64,000 nucleotides of DNA from Caulobacter hibisci (GTDB taxonomy: Bacteria > Pseudomonadota > Alphaproteobacteria > Caulobacterales > Caulobacteraceae): positions 1 to 64,000 of the forward strand of contig NZ_JADWOX010000018.1 of assembly GCF_016135805.1 (NCBI RefSeq). The letters are read 5' to 3'. How positions within the stretch are numbered: position 1 is the stretch's first letter; the number at the start of each line of letters is the position of its first letter. Positions 46,203 through 54,710 of the stretch are shown piece by piece. A model generated the notes under the pieces. The model was not told where the DNA came from and did not search any database. It saw only the letters and a program-made list of their open reading frames with translations. The position numbers and the translations under genes were made by a program.

Positions 46203-48284
46203 ATGAAGACTCTCGCTCGCTCGACCCTGGCCGCCTCGGCCCTGGTGCTCTCGTTCGCGGCCGCCGGCGCGGCCCAGGCCGATGAAGGCATGTGGACCTT
46301 CGACAATTTCCCCTCGGCCAAGGTCAAGCAGACCTACGGCGTCGACATCGACCAGAAGTGGCTCGACACGGTGCGCGCCTCGGCCGTGCGCCTGACCACG
46401 GGCTGTTCGGCCTCGGTGGTCTCGGGCCAGGGTCTGGTCCTGACCAACAACCACTGCGTGGCCGACTGTACCCAGGCGCTGTCGAGCGAGGGCAAGGACT
46501 ACGTCAAGGACGGCTTCCTGACCGGCGCGCGGGAAGAGGAACTGAAGTGCGCGGGCATGCAGGCCGAGGTGCTGCTGTCGATCCTCGACGTCACAGACCA
46601 GGTCAAGGCGGCCGGCGCGGGCAAGACCGGCCAGGACTTCGTCAAGGCGCGCGACGCGGCCTTCGCCACGGCCGAGCTGGCCGCCTGCGGCCAGGACAAG
46701 ACCCTGCGCTGCCAGACCATCAGCTTCTACCGCGGCGGCCAGTACAAGGTGTACAAGTACCGCCGCTACGCCGACGTACGCCTGGTGTTCGCGCCGGAAT
46801 ACGCCACGGCCTTCTTCGGCGGCGACCCGGACAACTTCAACTTCCCGCGCTTCAACCTCGATAGCGCCTTCCTGCGCCTGTACGAGGACGGCAAGCCGGC
46901 CGTGACCCCCAGCCACCTGGCCTGGCGCGCCACCGCACCGGTGGAAGGCGAGCCGACCTTCGTGGCCGGCAATCCAGGCACCACTCAGCGCCAGCTGACC
47001 GTTTCGCAGCTGGAGACCAACCGCGACCTGATCATCCCGATCGGCCAGCTGCAGCGCTCGGAGATGCGCGGCCGCCTGATCCAGTTCGGCGAGCAGAACG
47101 AAGAGAACAAGCGCATCGCCAACCAGCCGCTGGCTGGGGTGGAGAACAGCTACAAGGTGTTCTTCGGCCAGCAGTTCGTGCTCAGCGACAAGAAGTTCAT
47201 GGACGCCAAGCGCGCCGCCGAGACCGACCTGAGGACGAAGGTCGCCGCCGATCCGAAGCTGGCCGCCGAGATCGGCGACCCGTGGAGCGAGATCGACAAG
47301 GCCCAGGCCGCCGTGGCCGACCAGTTCGTGCCGATGCGTCAGCTCGAAACCTCGGCCGGCGGCGGCTCGGACCTCTATGGCTACGCCCGCACCCTTGTGC
47401 GCGGCGCCCAGGAGCGCGCCAAGCCCTCGGCCGAGCGCCTGCCCGAATATGGCGACACCCGCCTGCCGCTGGCCGAGAAGCGGCTGCTGGACAAGCGGCC
47501 GGTCGATGCGCCGCTGGAGCAGCTCTATCTCGAGCACTGGCTGCTGAAGACCCGCGAGTACCTGACCGCCGATGCCCCGGCCGTGAAGCTGCTGCTGGGC
47601 AAGGAAAGCCCCGAGGGCCTGTCGGCCCGCCTGGTCGCCGGCAGCAAGCTGGCCGATCCTGCCGTGCGCAAGGCGCTGTGGGACGGGGGTCTGGCCGCCG
47701 TCCAGGCCTCGGACGACCCGATGATCCAGTTCGTGCTGAAGACCGAAGGGCTGGGCCGCGAGGTGCGCAAGACCTACGAGGCCAGCGTCACCGCTCCGAC
47801 CGACGCCGCCGCCGAGCGCATCGCCAAGGCCCGCTTCGCGGTGCTGGGCGACAGCGTCTATCCGGACGCGACCTTCTCCCTGCGCCTGTCGTACGGCAAG
47901 GTCGCCGGCTGGACCCATCGCGGCCGCACGATCACCCCGTTCACCGACTTCGCCGGCTTCTACGACCGCGTCACCGGCGCCGAGCCCTTCCAGGCCGCCC
48001 CGCGCTGGATCGCCGCCAAGGACAAGCTGAACCCCAAGACGGTCTACGACTACGTCACCACCAACGACATCATCGGCGGCAACTCGGGCTCGCCGGTGAT
48101 CGACGCCAAGGGCCGGGTGATCGGCGCGGCCTTCGACGGCAACATCCACTCTCTGGGCGGCGCCTTCGGCTATGACGGTTCGATCAACCGCACCGTGGTG
48201 GTCTCGACGGCGGCGATCACCGAGGCCCTGACCAAGGTCTACGGCCGCGAGGCGCTGGTGAAGGAGCTGGTGTCGGGGAAGTAG
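46203..48284 (+). CDS. S46-family serine dipeptidyl-peptidase (DPP7/DPP11-like)
   Basis: 693 residues with signal peptide ending AGAAQA-DEG, then the family start GMWTFDNFPSAKVKQTYGV. Catalytic His in LVLTNNHCVADCTQAL and Ser in IIGGNSGSPVIDAKGRVIGA, with the S46 tail FDGNIHSLGGAFGYDGSINR. These exopeptidases remove dipeptides from the N terminus in the periplasm. ATG at 46203 is chosen from the signal peptide. Divergent from the ABC exporter operon. Confidence 0.9.
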   Translation: MKTLARSTLAASALVLSFAAAGAAQADEGMWTFDNFPSAKVKQTYGVDIDQKWLDTVRASAVRLTTGCSASVVSGQGLVLTNNHCVADCTQALSSEGKDYVKDGFLTGAREEELKCAGMQAEVLLSILDVTDQVKAAGAGKTGQDFVKARDAAFATAELAACGQDKTLRCQTISFYRGGQYKVYKYRRYADVRLVFAPEYATAFFGGDPDNFNFPRFNLDSAFLRLYEDGKPAVTPSHLAWRATAPVEGEPTFVAGNPGTTQRQLTVSQLETNRDLIIPIGQLQRSEMRGRLIQFGEQNEENKRIANQPLAGVENSYKVFFGQQFVLSDKKFMDAKRAAETDLRTKVAADPKLAAEIGDPWSEIDKAQAAVADQFVPMRQLETSAGGGSDLYGYARTLVRGAQERAKPSAERLPEYGDTRLPLAEKRLLDKRPVDAPLEQLYLEHWLLKTREYLTADAPAVKLLLGKESPEGLSARLVAGSKLADPAVRKALWDGGLAAVQASDDPMIQFVLKTEGLGREVRKTYEASVTAPTDAAAERIAKARFAVLGDSVYPDATFSLRLSYGKVAGWTHRGRTITPFTDFAGFYDRVTGAEPFQAAPRWIAAKDKLNPKTVYDYVTTNDIIGGNSGSPVIDAKGRVIGAAFDGNIHSLGGAFGYDGSINRTVVVSTAAITEALTKVYGREALVKELVSGK

Positions 48285-48292
48285 GTCCTCAT

Positions 48293-48451
48293 CCCTCTCC
48301 CCCTGCGGGAGAGGGTGCCCTCCCGGAGGGAGGTCGGGGTCTCTCAGACGTCGAACGCCGCGCCAGCCGATCCGCTGTCGCGGCGTTTTGCGTTTGTGCG
48401 ACCCCTCATCCGTCGGCTGCCGCCGACACCTTCTCCCGCAGGGGGAGAAGG
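48293..48451. repeat. Gene-free inverted-repeat element E
   Basis: Left hairpin CCCTCTCCCC-CTG-CGGGAGAGGG, then a TCGGGGTCTCTCAGA block, an inner palindromic region around GCCGATC, then GCGACCCCTCATCCGTCGG and hairpin CCTTCTCCC-GCAG-GGGGAGAAGG. It starts 8 bases after the S46 peptidase stop. Confidence 0.75.
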
Positions 48452-48462
48452 ATTGGCCTGTG

Positions 48463-48494
48463 CACATTTCACCACTGCAACACGCTGAAATGTG
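48463..48494. promoter_or_regulatory. Inverted repeat CACATTTCA-N14-TGAAATGTG before the EF-hand gene
   Basis: Nine-base perfect arms at 48463-48471 and 48486-48494, then GAATGTTTTT. It may be an operator for the EF-hand gene or a terminator; position favours regulation. The rest of the gap to the start codon shows no other feature. Confidence 0.4.
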
Positions 48495-48586
48495 GAATGT
48501 TTTTCGCTGGGACCGGAGCGCGCCTCGGGCAAGGGCGCGTGTTTTCCGCGCTTCGTGCGCGTCCACCGGCACCAGGAGAAATCGCC

Positions 48587-49561
48587 TTGAGCGTTTCCAG
48601 CCTGAGCAGTTCCTCGATCATGCAGCAGTTGCTGCAGTCGATGCGCAGCTCCTCAACGACGTCCGCGGCCAGCGCGGCGTCGACCACCAGCAGCACGTCC
48701 AGCAGCGCGTCCACTGGGCAAGAACTGCAGGTCGGCAGCGGTTCACCCCCGCCGCCGCCCCCGCCGCCCATGAGCTCGCAAGGCTCGAGCGGCGAAAGTT
48801 TCAGCTCCGAAACCCTCGGCTCGCTGCTTTCCATGCAGGAAGGCGGCATGAGCCAGATGGGCGGGATGCAGGGCATGGGCGGCCCGGGCCAGGGGGGCTT
48901 TGAGTCCCTCGACACCGACGCCGACGGAACCCTGTCGACCGACGAGCTGACCACGGCCCTCAGCAGCGCGCTGGGCGAGTCGGACGACGTCTCGTCGGCC
49001 GTCGAAAGCCTGATCTCCGACGGCGACACCGACGGCGACGGCAGCCTGTCGGGCGACGAGTTCGCGGCCCTGGCCCAAGCCTCGGGCGGCCCTGGCGGCA
49101 TGGGCGGTCCGCCACCCGGACCGCCGCCGTCTGAAAGCGCGAGCAGTGAAAGTGGCGGCGGTGGCGGTGGGGCCGGCGGCGCTGGCGGCGCTTCCAGCTC
49201 CAGCGAGGTGTTCGACAGCCTCGACACCAACGAGGACGGCACCGTTTCGGCCGCCGAACTGGCCGCCGCCTATACCGACAGCACCGACAGCACCGATGCG
49301 ACCTCGGCCGCCTCCTCGCTGATCTCGTCGGCCGACACGAACGGCGACGGCGGCCTGTCCGGCGACGAGTTCGCCTCGCTGCTGAAGCAGGCCTCCGACA
49401 CCACCGACACCACCTCGACCCTCGCCAGCACGCTGTCGAGTTCGAGCCTGGCGTCGGACATGATGCAGAAGCTGCTGCAGCAGCTGGCCGACGCCGCGAC
49501 GAGCAGCACGGCCAGCAGCGACAGCTCCAGCACGACCCAGTCGGTCAGCATCGCCGCTTAA
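48587..49561 (+). CDS. EF-hand calcium-binding protein, Ser/Gly-rich
   Basis: 324 residues from a TTG at 48587 with AGGAG 8 bases upstream; the open frame before it overlaps the inverted repeat. Four EF-hand loops in two pairs: DTDADGTLSTDE, DTDGDGSLSGDE, DTNEDGTVSAAE and DTNGDGGLSGDE. The rest is low complexity: Ser/Thr runs at the N terminus, PPPPPPPP, Gly/Met-rich linkers and a Ser-rich C terminus. No signal peptide or membrane segment. Similar four-EF-hand proteins exist in Caulobacter and Xanthomonas; the partner is unknown. Confidence 0.8.
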   Translation: MSVSSLSSSSIMQQLLQSMRSSSTTSAASAASTTSSTSSSASTGQELQVGSGSPPPPPPPPMSSQGSSGESFSSETLGSLLSMQEGGMSQMGGMQGMGGPGQGGFESLDTDADGTLSTDELTTALSSALGESDDVSSAVESLISDGDTDGDGSLSGDEFAALAQASGGPGGMGGPPPGPPPSESASSESGGGGGGAGGAGGASSSSEVFDSLDTNEDGTVSAAELAAAYTDSTDSTDATSAASSLISSADTNGDGGLSGDEFASLLKQASDTTDTTSTLASTLSSSSLASDMMQKLLQQLADAATSSTASSDSSSTTQSVSIAA

Positions 49562-49587
49562 GGCCGAGCTTTCCGATCCAGACGGCG

Positions 49588-49620
49588 CACGGCCGCGGGG
49601 ACTCTCCCTCCGCGGCCGTG
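49588..49620 (+). terminator. Hairpin after the EF-hand gene
   Basis: An 11-bp perfect stem CACGGCCGCGG (49588-49598, pairing with 49610-49620) followed by TTCGCGTCTT. A plausible terminator with a weak T tract. Confidence 0.6.
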
Positions 49621-49778
49621 TTCGCGTCTTGACCAGCCCGTCGCCCGCCCAGCAGGCGCCGGCGCTCGCCACGCCAAAGGTTAAGCAAGCCGCTTGCGCC
49701 GGGCGCGCTTGTGTTGGACAAACTGGCCCCTTGGCCGGCGTCGCGGGGGCGTCGCTTCATACTTAAGGTTCCGCCGTC

Positions 49779-51062
49779 TTGCTTTTCCGTCCCGAGAACG
49801 TTCAGGCCCTCGCCGGCCTGGCGCTCACCCTCGGCCTTTGCTGGCTCGTCTCCGAAAACCGCAAGCGCTTCCCATGGGTGCTGGCCATCGGCGCCCTGAT
49901 CATCCAGGTCGGCCTGGTCGTCCTGCTGTTCGGCCTGCCGCAGGCCCAGCAGATGCTGCGCGGCGTCAACGGCGCGGTCGAGGGCCTCGGCGCCTCCACC
50001 CAGGCCGGCACCGCCTTCGTGTTCGGCTTCCTGGCCGGCGGCGACCAGCCCTATCCGGTCAGCAATCCGGGTGCGGGCTTCATCTTCGCCTTCCGCGTCA
50101 TGCCGGTGATCCTGGTGGTCTGCGCCCTGTCGGCGCTGCTGTGGCACTGGAAAATCCTGAAGTGGGCCGCCCAAGGCTTCGGCTTCGTGTTCCAGAAGAC
50201 CCTGGGCCTGCGCGGGCCGCCGGCCCTGGCCACCGCCGCCACCATCTTCATGGGCCAGATCGAAGGCCCGATCTTCATCCGCGCCTATCTCGACAAGCTG
50301 AGCCGCTCGGAACTGTTCATGCTGATCACGGTCGGCATGGCCTGCGTGTCCGGCTCGACCATGGTCGCCTACGCCACCATCCTGGCCGACGTGCTGCCCA
50401 ACGCCGCGGCCCACGTGCTGACCGCCTCAATCATCTCGGCCCCGGCCGGCGTGCTGCTGGCCCGCATCGTCGTGCCGTCGGATCCGCTGGAAAAGGGCGG
50501 CGACCTGGACCTGGCCGCCGAGGACAAGACCTACGGCAGCGCCATCGACGCCGTCATGAAGGGCACCACCGACGGCCTGCAGATCGCGCTGAACGTCGGC
50601 GCGACCCTGATCGTCTTCGTGGCCCTGGCCACCATGCTCGACAAGTTCCTGGCCCTGCTGCCGGCCGTCGGCGGCGAGCCGCTGAGCCTGACACGCGGCC
50701 TGGGCGTGGTGTTCTCGCCCCTGGCCTGGTCGATGGGCATCCCCTGGAAGGAAGCCGGCAGCGCCGGCGGCCTGCTGGGCACCAAGCTGATCCTCACCGA
50801 GTTCACCGCCTTCATCCAGATGGCCAAGACCGGCGCGTCGACGCTCGACGAGCGCTCGCGGATGATCATGACCTATGCCCTGTGTGGCTTCGCCAACATC
50901 GGCTCGGTCGGCATGAACGTCGCCGGCTTCTCGGTGCTGGTGCCCCAGCGCCGCCAGGAAGTGCTGAGCCTGGTGTGGAAGGCCATGCTGGCCGGCTTCC
51001 TGGCCACCTGCCTGACCGGTTCGCTGATCGGCCTGATGCCCCGGGCGCTGTTCGGGCTTTGA
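49779..51062 (+). CDS. Concentrative nucleoside transporter, NupC/CNT family
   Basis: 427 residues with about nine membrane helices. Three family regions appear in order: N-terminal VQALAGLALTLGLCWLVSEN, gate region GIPWKEAGSAGGLLGTKLIL, and TYALCGFANIGSVGMNVAGF. GQIEGPIFIRAYLDKLSRSE is the conserved first substrate-binding segment (normally GQTEAPL). It brings in nucleosides with protons or sodium. The start is a TTG; no better start lies in frame. Confidence 0.88.
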   Translation: MLFRPENVQALAGLALTLGLCWLVSENRKRFPWVLAIGALIIQVGLVVLLFGLPQAQQMLRGVNGAVEGLGASTQAGTAFVFGFLAGGDQPYPVSNPGAGFIFAFRVMPVILVVCALSALLWHWKILKWAAQGFGFVFQKTLGLRGPPALATAATIFMGQIEGPIFIRAYLDKLSRSELFMLITVGMACVSGSTMVAYATILADVLPNAAAHVLTASIISAPAGVLLARIVVPSDPLEKGGDLDLAAEDKTYGSAIDAVMKGTTDGLQIALNVGATLIVFVALATMLDKFLALLPAVGGEPLSLTRGLGVVFSPLAWSMGIPWKEAGSAGGLLGTKLILTEFTAFIQMAKTGASTLDERSRMIMTYALCGFANIGSVGMNVAGFSVLVPQRRQEVLSLVWKAMLAGFLATCLTGSLIGLMPRALFGL

Positions 51063-51087
51063 CCGATCTATAGTTGCTCAGTCTCCT

Positions 51088-51555
51088 CCCTTCCCCCTTG
51101 ATGGGGGAAGGGCCGGGGATGGGGGTGGCTGCGGCGTGTCCGAACGAGAACCAAGGCCGACACATGCGCCTGGCGCCGTCGGCCGAGCCCGCCGTCTTCG
51201 GCGGGAGATGACCGCCAGCGAGCGGAACCTCTGGAAAGCGCTTAGAGCGCTCGACCTCCATATCCGGCGCCAGGCGCCGATCGGCCGCTACGTCGCCGAC
51301 TTCGTGCATCATCCGTCGCGGCTCGTGATCGAGGTCGACGGTGGGCGGCACGACCTTTCCGAAGAACAGCTGCATGACGCCGAGCGGGACGCCTGGCTGG
51401 CGAGCCAGGGCTATCGCGTGCTGCGGGTGCGGGATGTCGAGGCGTTCGGAAATCCCGAGGAGATCGCCGAGCGCGTCGCGGCGGAGATCCGGCGCTTTGT
51501 CGTCTGACGCCGTAACCACCCCCATCCCAACCCTTCCCCCATCAAGGGGGAAGGG
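51088..51555. mobile_element. DUF559 element 1: nuclease gene between 48-bp terminal inverted repeats
   Basis: The left repeat (51088-51135) and the complement of the right repeat (51508-51555) share the hairpin CCCTTCCCCC-TTGA-TGGGGGAAGGG and then GGGATGGGGGTGG and CGGCG, with only a few differences. The DUF559 gene (51136-51507) fills exactly the space between, its GTG and TGA abutting the repeats. The element begins 25 bases after the nucleoside transporter stop. Confidence 0.7.
51136..51507 (+). CDS. DUF559 protein (PD-(D/E)XK nuclease-like, Vsr-related)
   Basis: 123 residues. REMTASERNLWKALRALDLH, RRQAPIGRYVADFVHHPSRL then VIEVDGGRHDLSEEQLHDAE and RVLRVRDVEAFGNPEEIAE are the DUF559 signature, with the nuclease-like acidic residues in VADF and IEVDGG. 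DUF559 is related to very-short-patch repair endonucleases; its function is not established. The GTG start touches the left terminal repeat and the stop touches the right one. The N terminus (ARRLRREMTASE) fits this start. Confidence 0.85.
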   Translation: MSEREPRPTHAPGAVGRARRLRREMTASERNLWKALRALDLHIRRQAPIGRYVADFVHHPSRLVIEVDGGRHDLSEEQLHDAERDAWLASQGYRVLRVRDVEAFGNPEEIAERVAAEIRRFVV

Positions 51556-51583
51556 CTCTTATGGCGACGGGAGGACTATCAGA

Positions 51584-52201
51584 ATGAAGCTCTACGACAG
51601 CCGTCGTGCGCCCAATCCGCGCCGGGTGCGGTGGTTCATGGCCGAGAAGGGGATCGAGGACGTCGAGATCGTCGAGATCGACATCTTCGCCGGCCAGCAC
51701 CGCGCGCCCGACTACCTGGCCAAGGCTGGCCTGCCCAACGTGCCCGCCCTGGAGATCGACGAGACGACCACGATCACCGAGTCGGTGGCCATCTGCCGCT
51801 ACCTGGAAAGCGCCTATCCCGAGCCCAACCTGTTCGGCGCCGATCCGCGCGAGGTCGCGGTGATCGAGATGTGGGCGCGGCGGGCCGAGATGCTGGTGGC
51901 CACGCCGCTGATGCTGACCGTGCGCCACAGCCATCCGGCCCTGGCGGCGATCGAGACCCAGGTCCCCGAAGTCGCCGCCAACAACCGCGCCGCCGCCGAG
52001 AAGGGCATCCGGGTGCTCGACAGGCGTCTGGCCGAAAGCCCGTTCATCGCCGGCGACCGGGTGACCATCGCCGACATCCTGGCCGTGACGGGAATCGACT
52101 TCGCGCGGATGGCTCGGTTTCGGCCCGATCCGGAGCTGGCGCACGTGAAGCGCTGGCTGGAGGCGATGATGGCGCGGCCGGCGGCGAAGGCGGGGGTGTA
52201 G
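51584..52201 (+). CDS. Glutathione S-transferase family protein
   Basis: 205 residues. Thioredoxin-like N-terminal domain (MKLYDSRRAPNPRRVRWFMA, LPNVPALEIDETTTITESVA with the cis-Pro and ES motif) and helical C-terminal domain (SPFIAGDRVTIADILAVTGI). It conjugates or reduces substrates with glutathione; specificity unknown. GGGAGGA precedes the ATG. It sits between the two DUF559 elements. Confidence 0.88.
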   Translation: MKLYDSRRAPNPRRVRWFMAEKGIEDVEIVEIDIFAGQHRAPDYLAKAGLPNVPALEIDETTTITESVAICRYLESAYPEPNLFGADPREVAVIEMWARRAEMLVATPLMLTVRHSHPALAAIETQVPEVAANNRAAAEKGIRVLDRRLAESPFIAGDRVTIADILAVTGIDFARMARFRPDPELAHVKRWLEAMMARPAAKAGV

Positions 52202-52224
52202 AGTGTTGGGGTTGCGGCCGCGAT

Positions 52225-52751
52225 CCCCTCTCTCTTAGAGAGAGGGAGGGGCCCGCGCCGAAGGCGTGGGAGGGTGAGTGGTTACGGCCTCACCGATCGG
52301 AGCGCGGCCAGGATATCGGCGGCGGTTCCGCCGGGGTCCGCCAAGACCCGTTCATTGAGGAATCTGAGAACCACGTACCCAATCCGCTTCAACGTGTCGG
52401 TGCGATGATCGTCATAGACTTCACGACCGTCATGAGCCGCGCCGTCGAGCTCCACGATGAGCTTGCCCGCCTCGCAGACGAAGTCCGTGAAATAGCGGCC
52501 GATCGCGATCTGCCGCATGAAACTTGAAGCCGGCGAGGCGGCGGTTGCGGACGAGCGCCCACAGCGTCTTCTCCGCCAAGGTCTGGCTTTGGCGAAGGCG
52601 GCGGGCGTAGCGGTCCTGTCCATGCGCAAAGTCAGGCGGGGCGGTGCGGTGTTTTCAATCAGAGGAATTGGGATTTTCCTGTAGGCGGCGAAACCACTCA
52701 CCCTCCCACCGCTTCGCGGCGGGCCCCTCCCTCTCTCTAAGAGAGAGGGGG
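52225..52751. mobile_element. DUF559 element 2: decayed nuclease gene between ~65-bp terminal inverted repeats
   Basis: The left repeat (52225-52290) and the complement of the right repeat (about 52686-52751) share CCCCTCTCTCTTAGAGAGAG, GGAGGGGCCCGC, a GCGAAGC-like core and GTGGGAGGGTGAGTGGTT. A DUF559 gene in reverse lies between, its TAA stop formed inside the left repeat (GTTACGG). The element begins 23 bases after the GST stop. Confidence 0.7.
52282..52680 (-). pseudogene. DUF559 nuclease-like gene with frameshift
   Basis: The C-terminal part reads MRQIAIGRYFTDFVCEAGKL then IVELDGAAHDGREVYDDHRT and RIGYVVLRFLNERVLADPGG, clearly DUF559. The N-terminal helix RYARRLRQSQTLAEKTLWAL then VRNRRLAGFKF is present but in another frame. 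The switch is at about 52516, where one extra base seems to split the expected FKFHRQIAIG. A second shift near 52640 is likely. Translation from the ATG at 52518 would give only the C-terminal ~78 residues. Confidence 0.7.
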
Positions 52752-52805
52752 AAGAGAATCCGGCTGCGCTTGGCTCCCGCGATCCATCCGGCATAACCTC
52801 GTTCC

Positions 52806-53726
52806 ATGGCCATCTCGCTGTTCACCCATGCCGACATGCTCGACCACCGGCCAGGGCCCGGTCACGTGGAGAGCCCGGCGCGGCTGAGGGCGGTGATCGA
52901 CGCGCTGGAGGACGACGCCAATCTCGACTTGGAGCCGTTCGAGGCGCCGCTGGTCGATCCGGCCGACCTGCTGCGGATCCATCCGGCCGCCTTCGTCGAT
53001 TCGATCTTCGCCGCCGCGCCGCATGCTGGGATCCATGCGCTGGACCCCGATACGGTGATGTCCACGGGCAGCCTGATCGCCGCGCGGCGGGCGGCCGGGG
53101 CGGTGGCGGCGGCCGTGCGTCATGTGGCGAGCGGGGAGGGGAGCCGGGCCTTCTGCGCCGTGCGGCCGCCTGGCCACCATGCCGAGCCGGCCACGCCCAT
53201 GGGCTTTTGCGTGTTCTCCAACGTGGCGATCGCCGCCAGGGTCGCCCAGGCCAGCGGCCTGCGGCGCGTGGCCATCGTCGATTTCGACGTCCACCACGGC
53301 AACGGCAGCCAGGCGGCGTTCGAGCACGACCCGACGGTGATGGTCGCCTCGATCCACCAGTCGCCGCTCTACCCCGGCACCGGCGACCCGTCGGAGAAGG
53401 GCCTGGGCAACATCGTCAACGCCACGGTGGCGCCCGGCGCGACCAGCGAATCCTGGCGCGGGGCGTTCGAGGGGCTGATGGGACGGGTCGACGCCTTCGC
53501 CCCCGACCTGATCTTGGTCTCGGCCGGGTTCGACGCCCATGCCCGCGATCCCCTGGCGCAGCAAAGCCTTGAAGTCGAGGACTTCGCCTGGGCGACGCGG
53601 GCGATCGTGACGGTCGCCGACCATCGATCCAGAGGGCGTATTGTCTCCTCGCTCGAGGGCGGGTACGACCTCGAAGCGCTCGGCCGTTCGGCCCAGGCGC
53701 ATGTTCGAGCACTTCAGGAAGGATAG
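52806..53726 (+). CDS. Histone-deacetylase-family (class II/AcuC-like) amidohydrolase
   Basis: 306 residues. Opening FTHADMLDHRPGPGHVESPA, active-site His124-His125 in VRPPGHHAEP, zinc ligands in VDFDVHHGNG and SAGFDAHARDPL, and EGGYDLEALGRSAQAHV. All catalytic residues are in place. Bacterial members remove acyl groups from polyamines, lysine or small amides; the substrate is not known. The downstream phosphatase gene starts 43 bases on. Confidence 0.9.
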   Translation: MAISLFTHADMLDHRPGPGHVESPARLRAVIDALEDDANLDLEPFEAPLVDPADLLRIHPAAFVDSIFAAAPHAGIHALDPDTVMSTGSLIAARRAAGAVAAAVRHVASGEGSRAFCAVRPPGHHAEPATPMGFCVFSNVAIAARVAQASGLRRVAIVDFDVHHGNGSQAAFEHDPTVMVASIHQSPLYPGTGDPSEKGLGNIVNATVAPGATSESWRGAFEGLMGRVDAFAPDLILVSAGFDAHARDPLAQQSLEVEDFAWATRAIVTVADHRSRGRIVSSLEGGYDLEALGRSAQAHVRALQEG

Positions 53727-53769
53727 GGACCCGGCGCCGCGCCCAGCGCGAGCCGGACCGTCGAGGAAA

Positions 53770-54390
53770 ATGGCCGACGCACCGACCGCCGACCAGACCG
53801 CCTCGCCCGTGGTCCGCCCGCCCGGGACGATCGTCCTGGCTCGCCACGGCGAGCCCGCCCTGTCGCGCAAGGTGCATTTCAGCGCCAAGGCCTATGGCGA
53901 CTGGTGGGCCCTGTACGAGGAAGGCGGCCTGCTGGCCGGCCAGACCCCGCCGGATGGCCTGCTGGAGATCGCCCGCAAGGCCGACGTCATCATCTCCTCG
54001 ACCCGCCGCCGCTCGATCGAGACCGCCCAGGCCATCGCCGGCGGCCGCGACTTTCCCCGCGACCCGATGTTCATCGAGGCCCCGCTGCCGCCGCCGCCCT
54101 GGCCCAGCTGGATCAAGCTGTCGCCCAAGAAGTGGGGTTTCTTCTCGCGCTTCTGGTGGTGGTTCTTCGACCATCATATGGGCCAGGAAAACCGCAAGCA
54201 GGCCGAGGTGCGCGCCGACGCGGCCGCCGACGCCCTGATCGCCCTGTCGCAGGACGGGAAGAACGTGCTGCTGGTGGCCCACGGCTTTTTCAACACCATG
54301 ATCGGCGTGGCCTTGCAGAAGCGCGGGCTGAAGAAGACCCTCGACCAGGGCTTCCAGTACTGGTGCGTCAAGCGCTTCGAGCGCGCCTGA
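53770..54390 (+). CDS. Histidine phosphatase (phosphoglycerate-mutase superfamily)
   Basis: 206 residues. Catalytic LARHGEPALSRK, SSTRRRSIETAQAI and second His in LLVAHGFFNTMIG. A Trp-rich basic segment (SPKKWGFFSRFWWWFFDHHM) in the middle is unusual and may touch the membrane. The ATG at 53770 with GAGGAAA upstream is chosen; the frame is open further back into the HDAC gene. Substrate unknown. Confidence 0.82.
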   Translation: MADAPTADQTASPVVRPPGTIVLARHGEPALSRKVHFSAKAYGDWWALYEEGGLLAGQTPPDGLLEIARKADVIISSTRRRSIETAQAIAGGRDFPRDPMFIEAPLPPPPWPSWIKLSPKKWGFFSRFWWWFFDHHMGQENRKQAEVRADAAADALIALSQDGKNVLLVAHGFFNTMIGVALQKRGLKKTLDQGFQYWCVKRFERA

Positions 54391-54455
54391 AGCCTCACAG
54401 CCGTTGCCCGCGGGCCGCCCACTGACTAGGGTGCCCGCTTCTCCCTGGAGTAGAA

Positions 54456-54710
54456 ATGACCGACGCCGCTTCCCCTGTGCATGATCTCTCGGCCCTGAGC
54501 TTCGAGCAGGCCCTGGCCGAGCTCGAGAAGATCGTGTCCGAGCTGGAATCGGGCCAGGCGCCGCTGGAGCGGTCGATCGACATCTACGAGCGCGGCGCGG
54601 CCCTGAAGGCCCACTGCGAGAAGAAGCTGGAAGCCGCGCGCCTGAAGGTCGAGAAGATCGTGCTTGGACAAGGCGGCGCCGCGGGCGTCGAGCCGGCCGA
54701 GTTCTCCTGA
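54456..54710 (+). CDS. xseB: Exodeoxyribonuclease VII small subunit
   Basis: 84 residues with the family core LSFEQALAELEKIVSELESG then APLERSIDIYERGAALKAHC and AARLKVEKIV. With XseA it degrades single-stranded DNA. Its TGA overlaps the ATG of the next gene. The position ahead of ispA and dxs is the usual one in proteobacteria. Confidence 0.93.
   Translation: MTDAASPVHDLSALSFEQALAELEKIVSELESGQAPLERSIDIYERGAALKAHCEKKLEAARLKVEKIVLGQGGAAGVEPAEFS

Noticed and set aside
48285..48455. Possible CRISPR or tandem repeat
   Set aside because: The pattern is one palindromic element with hairpin arms, not regularly spaced direct repeats with unique spacers.
49694..51073. 459-residue frame overlapping the nucleoside transporter
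   Set aside because: Arg/Pro-rich translation without hydrophobic segments; the frame from 49779 gives a proper CNT transporter.
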